The translations under genes were made by a program, and so were the position numbers. A DNA stretch of 64,000 nucleotides, from positions 1,302,001-1,366,000 of the forward strand of contig CAVTVQ010000006.1 in assembly GCA_963738205.1 (NCBI GenBank), given 5' to 3'. Below are positions 50,741 to 59,079 of this stretch, piece by piece. Source of the stretch: DATFQE01 sp963738205 (GTDB lineage Bacteria; Actinomycetota; Thermoleophilia; Gaiellales; Gaiellaceae). Below the pieces are notes generated by a model. The model made no database searches. It saw only the letters and a program-made list of their open reading frames with translations, and had not been told where the DNA came from. Numbering within the stretch: position 1 is the first letter of the stretch; every line of letters begins with the position of its first letter.

Positions 50741-51901
50741 CTACTCATCCTCCAGCGGCGTCGGGCCTCCTGCGCGCAGGCGCTCGATCCAGAGCGCGAA
50801 CAGGGGGTCGACGAGGACGTAGCCGGTGTCGCCCGACTCCACCTCGGCCCGGGCGACGAGGTTCCGCAGCGCCTCCTGGGCGCTGGCCTTGCCGAGATCG
50901 AGCCGAGCGAGAACGGCCGTCCGATACGGCGAACCCTCGCCGGCCACGACCGCCCGCACGGTCTTCTGCTCGGTCGGCGTGAGACGCTGCCAGTGCGCGT
51001 CGAGCTCGGGTTGGAGCTGGAGCAGCGTTGCGTCGAGCGCGCGCCCCCAGTCCGCAAGGGTGGCGGCCTCGCCGTGCGGCACCTCGTCCCACACCCGGTG
51101 GGCGAGCAGCATCGCGCGCTGTGGATGGCCGCTCGCGGCGGCGAGCAGGGGCCCTACTGCCTCGCCGGCCTCGCGCGCGGTGCTGCGGAAGCGGTCGGCC
51201 ACGTACGCAGCGATGTCCGGATCCGGGAGCCGTCCGAGCTCGACCGGCGCCGCCTGCCCGTAGAGCGGCCGCTCGTGCTCGTCGAAGAGCTGGCGCATCA
51301 GGCCGGGCTCCGAGCCCGAGAAGATGTAGGACGCGACCTCGCCCTGGAACTGGATGTGGCTGCGCAGGATCGCGTCGACCTCCCCGACCTTCGCAACGTC
51401 CTGGAACTCGTCGAAGACGATCAGCGCACGCCGGCCGAAGCCGTCGCCGAGCCGCAGCGGCAAGTCGAGCAGGGCATGGAGCGCCGGGAGCGGGTCGGCC
51501 TTCGGCTGCAGCTGGAGGCGGGCGCCGATCCCCATCGCGCTGAGCGAGAGCCCCAGCCCGGTGCTCTGCAGCACCTCGTCGATCCGCGCGCGCAGGCGGC
51601 CCTTGAGGTACCGGGCGTAAGCGCGTTCCACCCGGACGGCGACGTCGGCCAGCGAAACGACGCCGTAGAGGTCGACCAGGATCGGGACCATGCCCTCCTC
51701 CCGCTCGGCGTCGCGCAGGACCCGGCGCAGGAGGCTCGTCTTGCCGTACTTGCGCGGCGCCGAGAGCCGAGCGAAATGCCCGCCCGCAGCGAGCCCGAGC
51801 AGGCTACTCGTCTCCTCGTCGCGGTCGATCACGTCGTCCGGCGAGATCGGGCGCGAGTACACGAAGGGATTCAGGTCGGTCTTCAAGTACGTCGGAAGCA
51901 T
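50741..51901 (-). CDS. STAND/archaeal-ATPase-type P-loop protein with C-terminal winged helix
   Basis: A 386-residue ATPase of the archaeal ATPase/AAA_16 type. Walker A is APRKYGKTS (residues 48-56), in which the first Gly is Ala. Walker B is ALIVFDEFQDV, and a sensor-like SGSEPG follows. The C-terminus (LTPTEQKTVRAVVAGEGSPYRTAVLARLDLGKASAQEALRNL) is a winged helix, as usual in this family, where it may contact DNA or a partner. The physiological role is unknown. Two perfect inverted repeats cover its start and upstream region. It is cotranscribed with alr and the CCA enzyme. Confidence 0.82.
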   Translation of the reverse strand: MLPTYLKTDLNPFVYSRPISPDDVIDRDEETSSLLGLAAGGHFARLSAPRKYGKTSLLRRVLRDAEREEGMVPILVDLYGVVSLADVAVRVERAYARYLKGRLRARIDEVLQSTGLGLSLSAMGIGARLQLQPKADPLPALHALLDLPLRLGDGFGRRALIVFDEFQDVAKVGEVDAILRSHIQFQGEVASYIFSGSEPGLMRQLFDEHERPLYGQAAPVELGRLPDPDIAAYVADRFRSTAREAGEAVGPLLAAASGHPQRAMLLAHRVWDEVPHGEAATLADWGRALDATLLQLQPELDAHWQRLTPTEQKTVRAVVAGEGSPYRTAVLARLDLGKASAQEALRNLVARAEVESGDTGYVLVDPLFALWIERLRAGGPTPLEDE

Positions 51902-51939
51902 ACCAGCGGGTATGTAGATGACATACCGACTTGTATGTC
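51899..51939. promoter_or_regulatory. Two inverted repeats at the ATPase start, probable operator
   Basis: CATACC-AGCG-GGTATG (51899-51914, including the ATG) and GACATAC-CGACTT-GTATGTC (51920-51939) are both perfect, share the half-site CATAC, and are A/T-rich against the background. They sit in the 50-base gap between nnr and the ATPase start. This suggests binding of a dimeric regulator, possibly the winged-helix ATPase itself. Confidence 0.6.
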
Positions 51940-51951
51940 GTGGGCGTACTG

Positions 51952-53280
51952 CTAGGAGAACGCGAGCGGCAGCGCCTCGACGACGTCCGAGGCGAGCAGC
52001 CCGCGGGCCAGGCCCGCTGCCCGCGCAGCACGCCGGTGAGCAACCGCGCCGGCTGCAGCCGCTGTCCGTGCCTCGACCCCCTTCGCCAGGAACGCGGCGA
52101 CGATGCCCGTGAGGACGTCCCCGGTCCCGGCCGTCGCGAGCCCGGGCTCGTTCGAGCCGACCACGATGACGCCGTGTTCCGGCGCGCCCACGAGCGTGTC
52201 GGTGCCCTTCAGCAGGACGACGCAACGAAACCGCTCGACCGCGCGGTGCAGCGCCTCGAGGCGGTGACTTTCCACCCACGCAGCTTCCTCGTCCAGCAGA
52301 CGGCCGAGCTCACCCGAGTGCGGCGTCAATACCGTCTCGGCGTCGCGTTCGAACGGCTCCAGTCGGTCCAGCCCGTCCGCGTCGACCACGGCGGGCAAGT
52401 CCGTGTCGAGCAACAGGCGGCGGACGAGTGCGCGGCGGTCGTCACCGCGACCGAGGCCGGGGCCGAGCGCGAGGGCCCGCGCCCGACCCACAGCCTCGTC
52501 GACTTCCTCGAGCGGCCGCTTGACTGCCTCGAGCACGAGCGTCTCGAGGACCGGCAGCGAAGCCTGCGGCGCCGCCAGGGCGACGTAGCCGGCGTCGGCG
52601 CGGAAGGCGGCGCGGGACGTGAGCGCGGCGGCGCCCGTCATTCCCGGCGCGCCGCCGACGACCAGCACTGACCCGGCGGTGTACTTCGTGTCGCCCGAGC
52701 GTTTGGCCGGAACGTGCCGGAGGATGCGCGGCGTGACGAGCGCGTGCTCGGTCGGAACGTCCTGGAGCCCGATGTCCGCGAGCTCGATGTCGCCCGCGTA
52801 AAACAGTCCGGGCGAGACCTCGAGGCCCACCTTCAGGCCGTGCATCGTCACGGTGAGGTCGGCGCGGACGGCTTCGCCCGGCACCTCGCCCGTCGAGGCG
52901 TCGACGCCCGAGGGCACATCGACGGCGACGACCGGCGCCTCGACCTCGTTCATGCGGACGATCAGCGCCGCAGCGTCCGGCCTCGGCGCGCCGGAGAACC
53001 CGGTGCCGAATAGCGCGTCCAGCACGAGGTCGGCGCCGTCGAGGTCGGTCGACTCCTCGGCGTCCACGCCGGCCTCGCGGAGCAGTCGCACGGCGATCCG
53101 GCCGTCGCCGCCGTTCGCGCCCTTGCCGCAGACGGCGCGGATCCGGCGTGCACCCGGGTAGTGGGAGCGGACGGCGTCGGCCACGGCGCGGCCGGCTTGC
53201 TCCATGAGCGTGTCGACATCGTGACCCGCCTCCGCCGCCTTCATCTCGGCTGCGGTGTAGAGCGGCTCCAGGTCGCTCAT
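51952..53280 (-). CDS. nnr: Bifunctional NAD(P)H-hydrate repair enzyme Nnr
   Basis: A 442-residue fusion that repairs hydrated NAD(P)H. The N-terminal YjeF epimerase domain (about 1-205) has CGKGANGGDGRIAVRLL and VDVPSGVDASTGE. The C-terminal ADP/ATP-dependent dehydratase domain (about 215-440) has KYTAGSVLVVGGAPGMTGAA, LGPGLGRGDD, LTPHSGELGRLL and GLATAGTGDVLTG with the catalytic Asp. Fusion of the two domains is the normal bacterial form. Its start codon overlaps the acpS stop. In many genomes nnr sits next to acpS, as here. Confidence 0.95.
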   Translation of the reverse strand: MSDLEPLYTAAEMKAAEAGHDVDTLMEQAGRAVADAVRSHYPGARRIRAVCGKGANGGDGRIAVRLLREAGVDAEESTDLDGADLVLDALFGTGFSGAPRPDAAALIVRMNEVEAPVVAVDVPSGVDASTGEVPGEAVRADLTVTMHGLKVGLEVSPGLFYAGDIELADIGLQDVPTEHALVTPRILRHVPAKRSGDTKYTAGSVLVVGGAPGMTGAAALTSRAAFRADAGYVALAAPQASLPVLETLVLEAVKRPLEEVDEAVGRARALALGPGLGRGDDRRALVRRLLLDTDLPAVVDADGLDRLEPFERDAETVLTPHSGELGRLLDEEAAWVESHRLEALHRAVERFRCVVLLKGTDTLVGAPEHGVIVVGSNEPGLATAGTGDVLTGIVAAFLAKGVEARTAAAAGAVAHRRAARAAGLARGLLASDVVEALPLAFS

Positions 53281-53636
53281 CAGGCCGCGTCGACGACGCA
53301 GATCGCGGCGGCGAGCTCACGCGAGTGCGTCATGGACAGGTCGATCCGGCCGGCGCCGAGGCGGTCGGCAAATGCCTTCGTACGGCCGGAGAGGACGACG
53401 CCCGGCTTCGGTCGACCACGAATCTCGATCTCCCGCCACGTGAAGTAGACGCCCGAGCCGAGCGCCTTGCCAACCGCCTCCTTGCCCGCGAAGCGGGCCG
53501 CGTAGTGCTGGGCGGGATTCGCCTTCGAATCGCAGTACCGGCGCTCCGCCTCCGTGAAGCACCGCTCCCGGAAGCCGGGCCGTTCCAGGGCGCGCCGGAT
53601 CCGCTCGATCTCGATCACGTCCAGCCCCACGTTCAC
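53280..53636 (-). CDS. acpS: Holo-[acyl-carrier-protein] synthase
   Basis: A 118-residue phosphopantetheinyl transferase that activates acyl carrier protein using CoA. The N-terminal metal site is GLDVIEIERI, the middle FTEAERRYC, and the catalytic ARFAGKEAVGKALG is intact, followed by the C-terminal LSMTHSRELAAAICV. The GTG start at 53636 overlaps the HAD stop in GTGA, and the stop overlaps the nnr start, so HAD-acpS-nnr are co-translated. It serves the same fatty acid synthesis pathway as fabI in this window. Confidence 0.95.
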   Translation of the reverse strand: MNVGLDVIEIERIRRALERPGFRERCFTEAERRYCDSKANPAQHYAARFAGKEAVGKALGSGVYFTWREIEIRGRPKPGVVLSGRTKAFADRLGAGRIDLSMTHSRELAAAICVVDAA

Positions 53637-54412
53637 CCCAGCTCGCGCTCCAGCCACTCGGGAAGATCGGCGATCGAGCTGATGATCCCGTCGGGCTGCG
53701 CCTTGGCGATCTCGACGTCGTCCGGACGGAACTTGCCGGTGCGGACGAGGACGGCGCGCATGCCGACGCCCTTCGCCCCCGCCACGTCCGCCTCGATGTC
53801 GTCGCCGACCATCCACGTCAGCTCGGGGTCGGCGTCGAGGGCGGCCAGCGCGGCCGAGAAGTACTGCGGGCTCGGCTTGCCGAGCAGCGTGGCCTGCACC
53901 CCGGCGGCGTACTCCAGGCCGGCCACGAACGCGCCCGCGTCGAGCAGCGGCCCACGCGAGGTCTGCCACCAGCGGTTGCGGTGCAGGCAGTAGAGCTCGG
54001 CGCCGGTGTCGAGCTCGGCGAACGCGCGCGCGAGGTTCATGTAGCTGAAGACGCGATTCGTCTCCGGCGTCTCGTCCGCCCCGCCGAGCAGGACGGCGTC
54101 GGCCTCCTCGCCCACGAGCTCGACGCCCTCGAGGTCGTCGAGGATCGCGGCCATCGTCATCGCGAGGACGCGGCGACCCTTGAGCTCGCGTGCGGCGGCG
54201 TACGGCGTCGTCTGCAGCTCGTCGTCGGAGAGGTCGATCCCGAGCGTGCGGAGGTCGCCGGCGAGCCGCGAGCGGGCATGCGTGGTGTTGTTGGTGACGA
54301 AGCGGATCCGGTGTCCGGCCTCGCGGAGCCGCGCGACGGCCTCGGCGCCCCCGGCGATCGGCTCGCCGGAAACGTGGAGAACGCCGTCGACGTCAAGCAG
54401 AATCGCAGCCAT
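53633..54412 (-). CDS. HAD-IIA family phosphatase (NagD/LHPP-like)
   Basis: A 259-residue HAD hydrolase. Motif I is ILLDVDGVLHVSG, in which the first Asp is the nucleophile and the second the acid/base. Motif II is FVTNNTTHA, motif III is the Lys in LLGKPSPQYF, and motif IV is MVGDDIEADVAGAKG. The C2-type cap between motifs II and III places it in subfamily IIA with NagD, PNPase-like and LHPP-like phosphatases. The substrate is unknown. Its ATG overlaps the ATG of arfB on the other strand (CATG at 54410-54413). Confidence 0.88.
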   Translation of the reverse strand: MAAILLDVDGVLHVSGEPIAGGAEAVARLREAGHRIRFVTNNTTHARSRLAGDLRTLGIDLSDDELQTTPYAAARELKGRRVLAMTMAAILDDLEGVELVGEEADAVLLGGADETPETNRVFSYMNLARAFAELDTGAELYCLHRNRWWQTSRGPLLDAGAFVAGLEYAAGVQATLLGKPSPQYFSAALAALDADPELTWMVGDDIEADVAGAKGVGMRAVLVRTGKFRPDDVEIAKAQPDGIISSIADLPEWLERELG

Positions 54413-54824
54413 GGAGCGCGAGTCTATTCGGGTCACACGCTCGGTCGTCCTCCCGCGTTCCGAGATCGAGCTCCGCTACTCGCGCTCGAGCGGGCCCGGC
54501 GGGCAGCACGCCCAGAAATCCGAGACGCGAGTCGAGGCGACGTTCGACGTCGAGGCCTCGTCGGCGCTCACCGACGCGCAGAAGCGGCGGGTCGTCGCCA
54601 AGGCCGGACCGGTGCTGCGCGCGATCGCGCAGGACGAGCGAAGCCAGCTCCGCAACCGCGAGCTGGCGACCGAGCGGCTGGTCGCCCAGCTGCGCGAGGC
54701 GCTCCGGGTCCCGCGGCCCCGGCGGCCCACGAAGCCGAGCGCCGCGGCCCGCCGGCGGCGGGTGGAAACGAAGCGCCGCCGCGGCGAGACGAAGCGGTTG
54801 CGCAGGCCGCCTTCGGACGCCTAG
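54411..54824 (+). CDS. arfB: Peptidyl-tRNA hydrolase ArfB (YaeJ-type ribosome rescue)
   Basis: A 137-residue release-factor-like protein. The GGQ motif is at residues 30-32 (SSGPGGQHAQKSETRVE), preceded by SRSSGPGGQ as in class I release factors. The C-terminal tail is very basic (RRRRVETKRRRGETKRLRR), which in this family inserts into the empty mRNA channel of stalled ribosomes. It hydrolyses peptidyl-tRNA without a stop codon. The ATG at 54411 overlaps the HAD start codon on the opposite strand. It lies 10 bases before the antiporter gene. Confidence 0.92.
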   Translation: MERESIRVTRSVVLPRSEIELRYSRSSGPGGQHAQKSETRVEATFDVEASSALTDAQKRRVVAKAGPVLRAIAQDERSQLRNRELATERLVAQLREALRVPRPRRPTKPSAAARRRRVETKRRRGETKRLRRPPSDA

Positions 54825-54834
54825 CGTCCAGGTC

Positions 54835-56421
54835 GTGGAGCTCGACGCGCAACAGCTCGTCCAGCTGTTCGGCCTGCTGGCCGGCGTCGGCGCGCTGCTG
54901 GTGCTGGCGCCGATCGCCCGCATCCCGTACCCGATCCTGATGGTCCTCGGCGGTCTGGTGCTGAGCTTCGTGCCCGGCCTTCCCGAGTTCGACCTGCCAC
55001 CGGAGCTCGTGCTGATCGCCTTCCTGCCGCCGCTCCTCTACTCGGCCGCGTTCTTCACGTCGCTCCGCGACCTACGCGCGAACACGAAGCCGATCGGCCT
55101 CCTCGCGATCGGGCTCGTCATCGCGACGACGGCCGGAGTGGCAGTCGTCGCGCACTGGACGATCGACGGCCTGCCCTGGTCGGCGGCCTTCGTCCTGGGC
55201 GCCGTCGTCTCCCCCACCGACCCGCTTGCCGCAACGTCGATTGCGAGCCGGCTCGGCGTCCCACGCCGCATCGTCGCAATCGTCGAGGGCGAGAGCCTCG
55301 TGAACGACGCCACCGCGCTCGTCCTCTACCGCGTCGCGGTCGTGGCGGTGACGACAGGTGCCTTCTCGCTGTGGGAGGCGGGCGGCCGGCTCATCCTCAA
55401 CTCGGCGGGGGGGATCGCAGTCGGCCTCGGAGTCGGCTACGTGATCCGCCAGGTCCGCAGGCGCATGAGCGACCCGCCGAGTGAGATCGCGATCGCGCTG
55501 CTCACGGGCTACCTCGCGTATCTCCCCGCCGAGGCGCTCGGGGTGTCCGCCGTTCTGGCGGCCGTGACCGCCGGGATCTACCTCGGTTGGCACACGCCGG
55601 AGCTCACGAACGCGCAGACCCGGCTGCAGGGCTTCGCCTTCTGGACGATTCTCGTCTTCATCCTCAATGCGGCCCTGTTCACGCTCGTCGGCCTGCAGCT
55701 GCCCAACGTGCTCGACGGGCTCGACCCGTGGCCTCGAAGCGAGATCGCGGTCGCCGCCGTGGCCGTCTGCGCCACGGTCGTGATCCTCAGGATCGCCTGG
55801 GTCTTCGCGCTCGCCTATCGGCTCCTGCCCGGGATCACCCATCGCATGACCCTCCCGTTCGACCAGGCGGCCGTGATCTCGTGGGCCGGGATGCGAGGCG
55901 CGGTCTCGCTCGCCGCGGCGCTCGCGATCCCGCTCGAGACGGACGCCGGAGCGCCGTTCCCCGATCGAGCGTTGATCATCTTCCTCGCCTTTTCCGTGAT
56001 CGTCTTCACGCTGGTCGTCCAGGGCATGACGCTGCCGCCGCTGATTCGCGCGCTGGGGATGGAGGACGACGGCACCGAGGCACGCGAGGAGGCGAAGGCG
56101 CGCAAGCGTGCGGCGCAGGCGGCCCTGGCTCGGCTCGACGAGCTCGACGGCGAGGAGTGGGTGCTAGACGACACGGCAGAACGGCTCCGCGGGCTCTACG
56201 GCTTCCGGATCCGCCGGCTCGCCGAGCCGTACGTGGACGGCTCCGACGGCTCGAACGAGGCACGCTCGCAGTCGTACCAGCGCCTGCGGCGCGAGCTGCT
56301 CGACGCGGAGCGCGATGCCGTTCTGGGCCTCCGCCGCGAGGGCGTCGTGTCCGACGACGTCATGAACCGGGTGCTGCGCGACATCGCGCTCGAGGACGTC
56401 CGCTTGGATTTCGATCGTTAG
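54835..56421 (+). CDS. Na+/H+ antiporter, CPA1 family
   Basis: A 528-residue transporter with about 12 transmembrane helices. CPA1 signatures are VVSPTDPLAATSIASRLG (ion-binding Asp), VEGESLVNDATALVLY and ISWAGMRGAVSLAAALAIP. The soluble C-terminal tail of about 120 residues is charged and helical (EAREEAKARKRAAQAALARLDELDG), which is a probable regulatory domain. It exchanges cytosolic Na+ or K+ for protons and helps pH or salt homeostasis. The GTG start lies 10 bases after arfB, but a functional link is not obvious. Confidence 0.92.
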   Translation: MELDAQQLVQLFGLLAGVGALLVLAPIARIPYPILMVLGGLVLSFVPGLPEFDLPPELVLIAFLPPLLYSAAFFTSLRDLRANTKPIGLLAIGLVIATTAGVAVVAHWTIDGLPWSAAFVLGAVVSPTDPLAATSIASRLGVPRRIVAIVEGESLVNDATALVLYRVAVVAVTTGAFSLWEAGGRLILNSAGGIAVGLGVGYVIRQVRRRMSDPPSEIAIALLTGYLAYLPAEALGVSAVLAAVTAGIYLGWHTPELTNAQTRLQGFAFWTILVFILNAALFTLVGLQLPNVLDGLDPWPRSEIAVAAVAVCATVVILRIAWVFALAYRLLPGITHRMTLPFDQAAVISWAGMRGAVSLAAALAIPLETDAGAPFPDRALIIFLAFSVIVFTLVVQGMTLPPLIRALGMEDDGTEAREEAKARKRAAQAALARLDELDGEEWVLDDTAERLRGLYGFRIRRLAEPYVDGSDGSNEARSQSYQRLRRELLDAERDAVLGLRREGVVSDDVMNRVLRDIALEDVRLDFDR

Positions 56422-56446
56422 TGCTGGAAGACGTTGTCGGGCGTGG

Positions 56447-57178
56447 CTACCACCCGGCCGGCCTGATCACCTGCTGGGCGGCGCCGCCGTCGACCAGCAC
56501 GCTCGTCCCGGTGATGTAGCGCGCGCCCTCGGAGAGGAGGAACGCGACGACCGACGCCACCTCCGACGGCTCGCCCGGCCGGCCGAGCGGGATCTCCGGC
56601 GCCAGGTCCCAGGCCTCCCTGTTCCTCTCGGTCGCGATCGCACCCGGCGCGACGGCGTTGACGCGAATCGCGGGAGCCAGCTCGAGCGCGAGCTCGCGGG
56701 TGAGCATCCCCAGCGCCGCCTTAGCGGCTGCGTAGAGCGAGAAGCCGGGCCGAGGCACGTGCTCGTGCACGCTCGTGATGTTCACGATCGAGCCGCTCTC
56801 GCCCATCACCCGGGCTGCCTGCTGCGAGAGGAGGAAAGCGGCACGAACGTCGACCGAGAAGATGCTGTCGAAGTCGTCGACGGTCAGCTCCAGCGCCGGC
56901 TTCGCAACCGTGATGCCCGCGTTGTTGACGAGCGCATCCAGGCCGCCGAGCCCCTCGACGGTGGCGGCGACGAGCCGCTCCGGCACCTCGGGGTCGGACA
57001 GGTCGCCCCAGACCCAGTGCACGTCGCCTCTCTCGGCGAGCCGCTCGCAGACCCTCCGGGAGTCGTCGTCCCGCTCGGCCGAGGCGAACCCGAGTGTCCA
57101 GCCGTCCGCGAGGAGGCGCTCCGAGATGGCGAGCCCGATGCCGGTGCTCGCGCCGGTGACCAGGGCTACTGCCGTTAC
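56447..57178 (-). CDS. Short-chain dehydrogenase/reductase with an unusual start
   Basis: A classical SDR of about 243 residues: VTGASTGIG cofactor motif, NNAG, catalytic Ser in NITSVHE, and Tyr-x3-Lys in YAAAKAA, then PGAIAT and the C-terminal TGTSVLVDGG. The fold begins with VALVTGAS, but there is no ATG, GTG or TTG within a sensible distance. The codon four bases into the glmS stop is GTA (57176-57178), and CTG at 57163 lies inside the first strand. A GTGA overlap with glmS would have been expected; here the bases read GTAA. Start at GTA, CTG or a sequence error are all possible. Confidence 0.75.
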   Translation of the reverse strand, partial: VTAVALVTGASTGIGLAISERLLADGWTLGFASAERDDDSRRVCERLAERGDVHWVWGDLSDPEVPERLVAATVEGLGGLDALVNNAGITVAKPALELTVDDFDSIFSVDVRAAFLLSQQAARVMGESGSIVNITSVHEHVPRPGFSLYAAAKAALGMLTRELALELAPAIRVNAVAPGAIATERNREAWDLAPEIPLGRPGEPSEVASVVAFLLSEGARYITGTSVLVDGGAAQQVIRPAGW

Positions 57179-59004
57179 TCGACGGTAACGGTTTTCGCCA
57201 GGTTGCGTGGCTGGTCGACGTTCAGCCCGCGCAGGCGCGCGATGCGGTACGCCAGCAGCTGCAGCGGCAGCGACGCGAGCACAGCTTGGAGGAAGTTCGG
57301 CGAGCTCGGCACGTAGATCACGTCGTCGGCGTGGTGCTGGATGTCCTCGTTGCCGTCGGTGGCGATCGCGATCACGTGCGCGCCGCGGGCCCGGGTCTCC
57401 TGGATGTTCGAGACGATCTTGTCGTAGACGTGCAGGTTTGTCGCGACGACGACCACCGGGGTGTCGGTGTCGAGCAACGCGATCGGCCCGTGCTTCATCT
57501 CCCCCGCGGAGTAGGCCTCCGTCGGGATGTATGAGATCTCCTTGAGCTTGAGCGCGCCTTCGAGCGCGACGGGCAGCCCGATGTGTCGGCCGAGATAGAG
57601 GAAGAACGGCTTGTCGTAGAAGCGCTGCGCGATCTCCTCGATCGGGTGGTCGCCGTCGAGGAACGCGCTCATCTGGGCCGGCAGGTCGTAGACCGCGTCG
57701 ACGATGAAGCGGATCTCGTCGGGCGGGAGCGTCTCGCGCACTTGCGCGAACTTCATGCCCACGAGATAGAGCAGCGCCACCTGCGCGGTGAACGTCTTCG
57801 ACGCGGCGACCCCCACTTCCAGGCCGCAGCGGGTGTACAGAACCGAATCCACCTCGCGCGTGATCTGCGAGCCCATCATGTTCGTGATCGCGAGCGTGTG
57901 CGCGCCGAGCTCGCGGGCGAGCTTCATCGCGTTGACGGTGTCGCGCGTCTCGCCGGACTGCGAGATCCCGATTACCAGCGTGTCCTCGCCGATCACCGGG
58001 TTGCGGTAGATCCACTCGCTCGCGATGTCGGGCTCGACCGGGATGCGGCCCCACTCCTCGATCACGTAGCGGCCGACGACACCGGCGTGGTACGCGGTGC
58101 CGCAGGCGAGCACGACGACTCTGCGCAGCCTGCGCAGGTCGTCGTCGGACAGGCCGAGCCCCTCGAGCTCGAGCCGGCCGTGGCGCAGGCGGTCGCCGAT
58201 CGTCTCGGCGACGGCCTCCGGCTGCTCGTAGATCTCCTTGAGCATGAACGTCTCGTAACCGCCCTTCTCCGCGTCCTCGTCGTCCCAATCGAGCTCCAGC
58301 TCGTCGTGCTCCACCGCCGTGCCGTCGAGCGCCACGAAGCGAACGCCCTCGGGCTTGATCGAGACGAGCTCATGGTCGTCGGGGAACATCACGCGCCGGG
58401 TCTCGCGCAGGAAGGCGGTGGCGTTCGACGCGAGGAAGTTCTCGCCGTCGCCGAGGCCGACGACGAGCGGCGTCTGGAAGCGTGCGCCGACGAGCTCGTC
58501 TGGGTGGTTGGCGTGGATGACCACGAACGAGAAGTGCCCTTCCATCTCGCCGAGGGACAGGCGGGCGGCCTCGAGGAGGTCGCCGTCGTAGTGGCGCTCG
58601 ATCAAGTGGGCGACGGTCTCGGCATCGGTCTCGGAGCTGAACTCGTGGCCCTCGGCCTCGAGCCCGGCTTTCAGCTCGCGGTAGTTCTCCACGATCCCGT
58701 TCAGGACGATCGACATCGCGCCGTCCGCGCAGCCGGTCAGCGGGTGCGCGTTCAGCTCGGTGACGCCGCCGTGGGTCGCCCAACGCGTGTGACCGAGGCC
58801 GGTCGTCGCCTGCGAGTGGCCGTTGCTCGAGGCGGCGTGCTTCAGGTTCGAGAGGTTGCCGACGGCGCGGACGTAGTGGAGGCCGTCAGGCTCGAGGAGC
58901 GCGACGCCCGCCGAGTCGTAGCCGCGGTACTCCAGGCGCTGCAGCCCGTGGATGAGCAACGGCTGCACCTTCTTTGGTCCGACATATCCGATGATCCCGC
59001 ACAC
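57175..59004 (-). CDS. glmS: Glutamine--fructose-6-phosphate aminotransferase (isomerizing)
   Basis: A 609-residue enzyme making glucosamine-6-phosphate from fructose-6-phosphate and glutamine for cell wall synthesis. The N-terminal nucleophile Cys follows Met (MCGIIGYVG). The glutaminase domain continues with RLEYRGYDSAGVAL and GHTRWATHGG. Two SIS domains follow: LACGTAYHAGVVG with GISQSGETRDT, then LGRHIGLPVALEGALKLKEISYIPTEAYSAGEMKHGPIALL. The end LAKTVTVE is typical. No glmS ribozyme is possible in the short (75-base) leader. It is downstream of glmM. Confidence 0.97.
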   Translation of the reverse strand: MCGIIGYVGPKKVQPLLIHGLQRLEYRGYDSAGVALLEPDGLHYVRAVGNLSNLKHAASSNGHSQATTGLGHTRWATHGGVTELNAHPLTGCADGAMSIVLNGIVENYRELKAGLEAEGHEFSSETDAETVAHLIERHYDGDLLEAARLSLGEMEGHFSFVVIHANHPDELVGARFQTPLVVGLGDGENFLASNATAFLRETRRVMFPDDHELVSIKPEGVRFVALDGTAVEHDELELDWDDEDAEKGGYETFMLKEIYEQPEAVAETIGDRLRHGRLELEGLGLSDDDLRRLRRVVVLACGTAYHAGVVGRYVIEEWGRIPVEPDIASEWIYRNPVIGEDTLVIGISQSGETRDTVNAMKLARELGAHTLAITNMMGSQITREVDSVLYTRCGLEVGVAASKTFTAQVALLYLVGMKFAQVRETLPPDEIRFIVDAVYDLPAQMSAFLDGDHPIEEIAQRFYDKPFFLYLGRHIGLPVALEGALKLKEISYIPTEAYSAGEMKHGPIALLDTDTPVVVVATNLHVYDKIVSNIQETRARGAHVIAIATDGNEDIQHHADDVIYVPSSPNFLQAVLASLPLQLLAYRIARLRGLNVDQPRNLAKTVTVE

Positions 59005-59042
59005 GCTGGCCTCCCCTGCCGGTGTGACCTCTGAAACGCAGA

Positions 59043-59078
59043 AAGCCCGACTGGCCGGGCCCTTCCTCGGGCGTCTTG
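59043..59078 (-). terminator. Hairpin in the glmM-glmS gap
   Basis: On the minus strand GCCCGA (59067-59072) pairs with TCGGGC (59045-59050), enclosing a second GGCC-rich segment, and TTTCT follows. It sits a few bases after the glmM stop and so may end or attenuate the glmM transcript before glmS. Confidence 0.45.
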
Positions 59079-59079
59079 G

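Noticed and set aside
59005..59079. glmS ribozyme/riboswitch upstream of glmS
   Set aside because: The gap is only 75 bases, too short for the ribozyme, and it holds a simple hairpin that fits termination after glmM.
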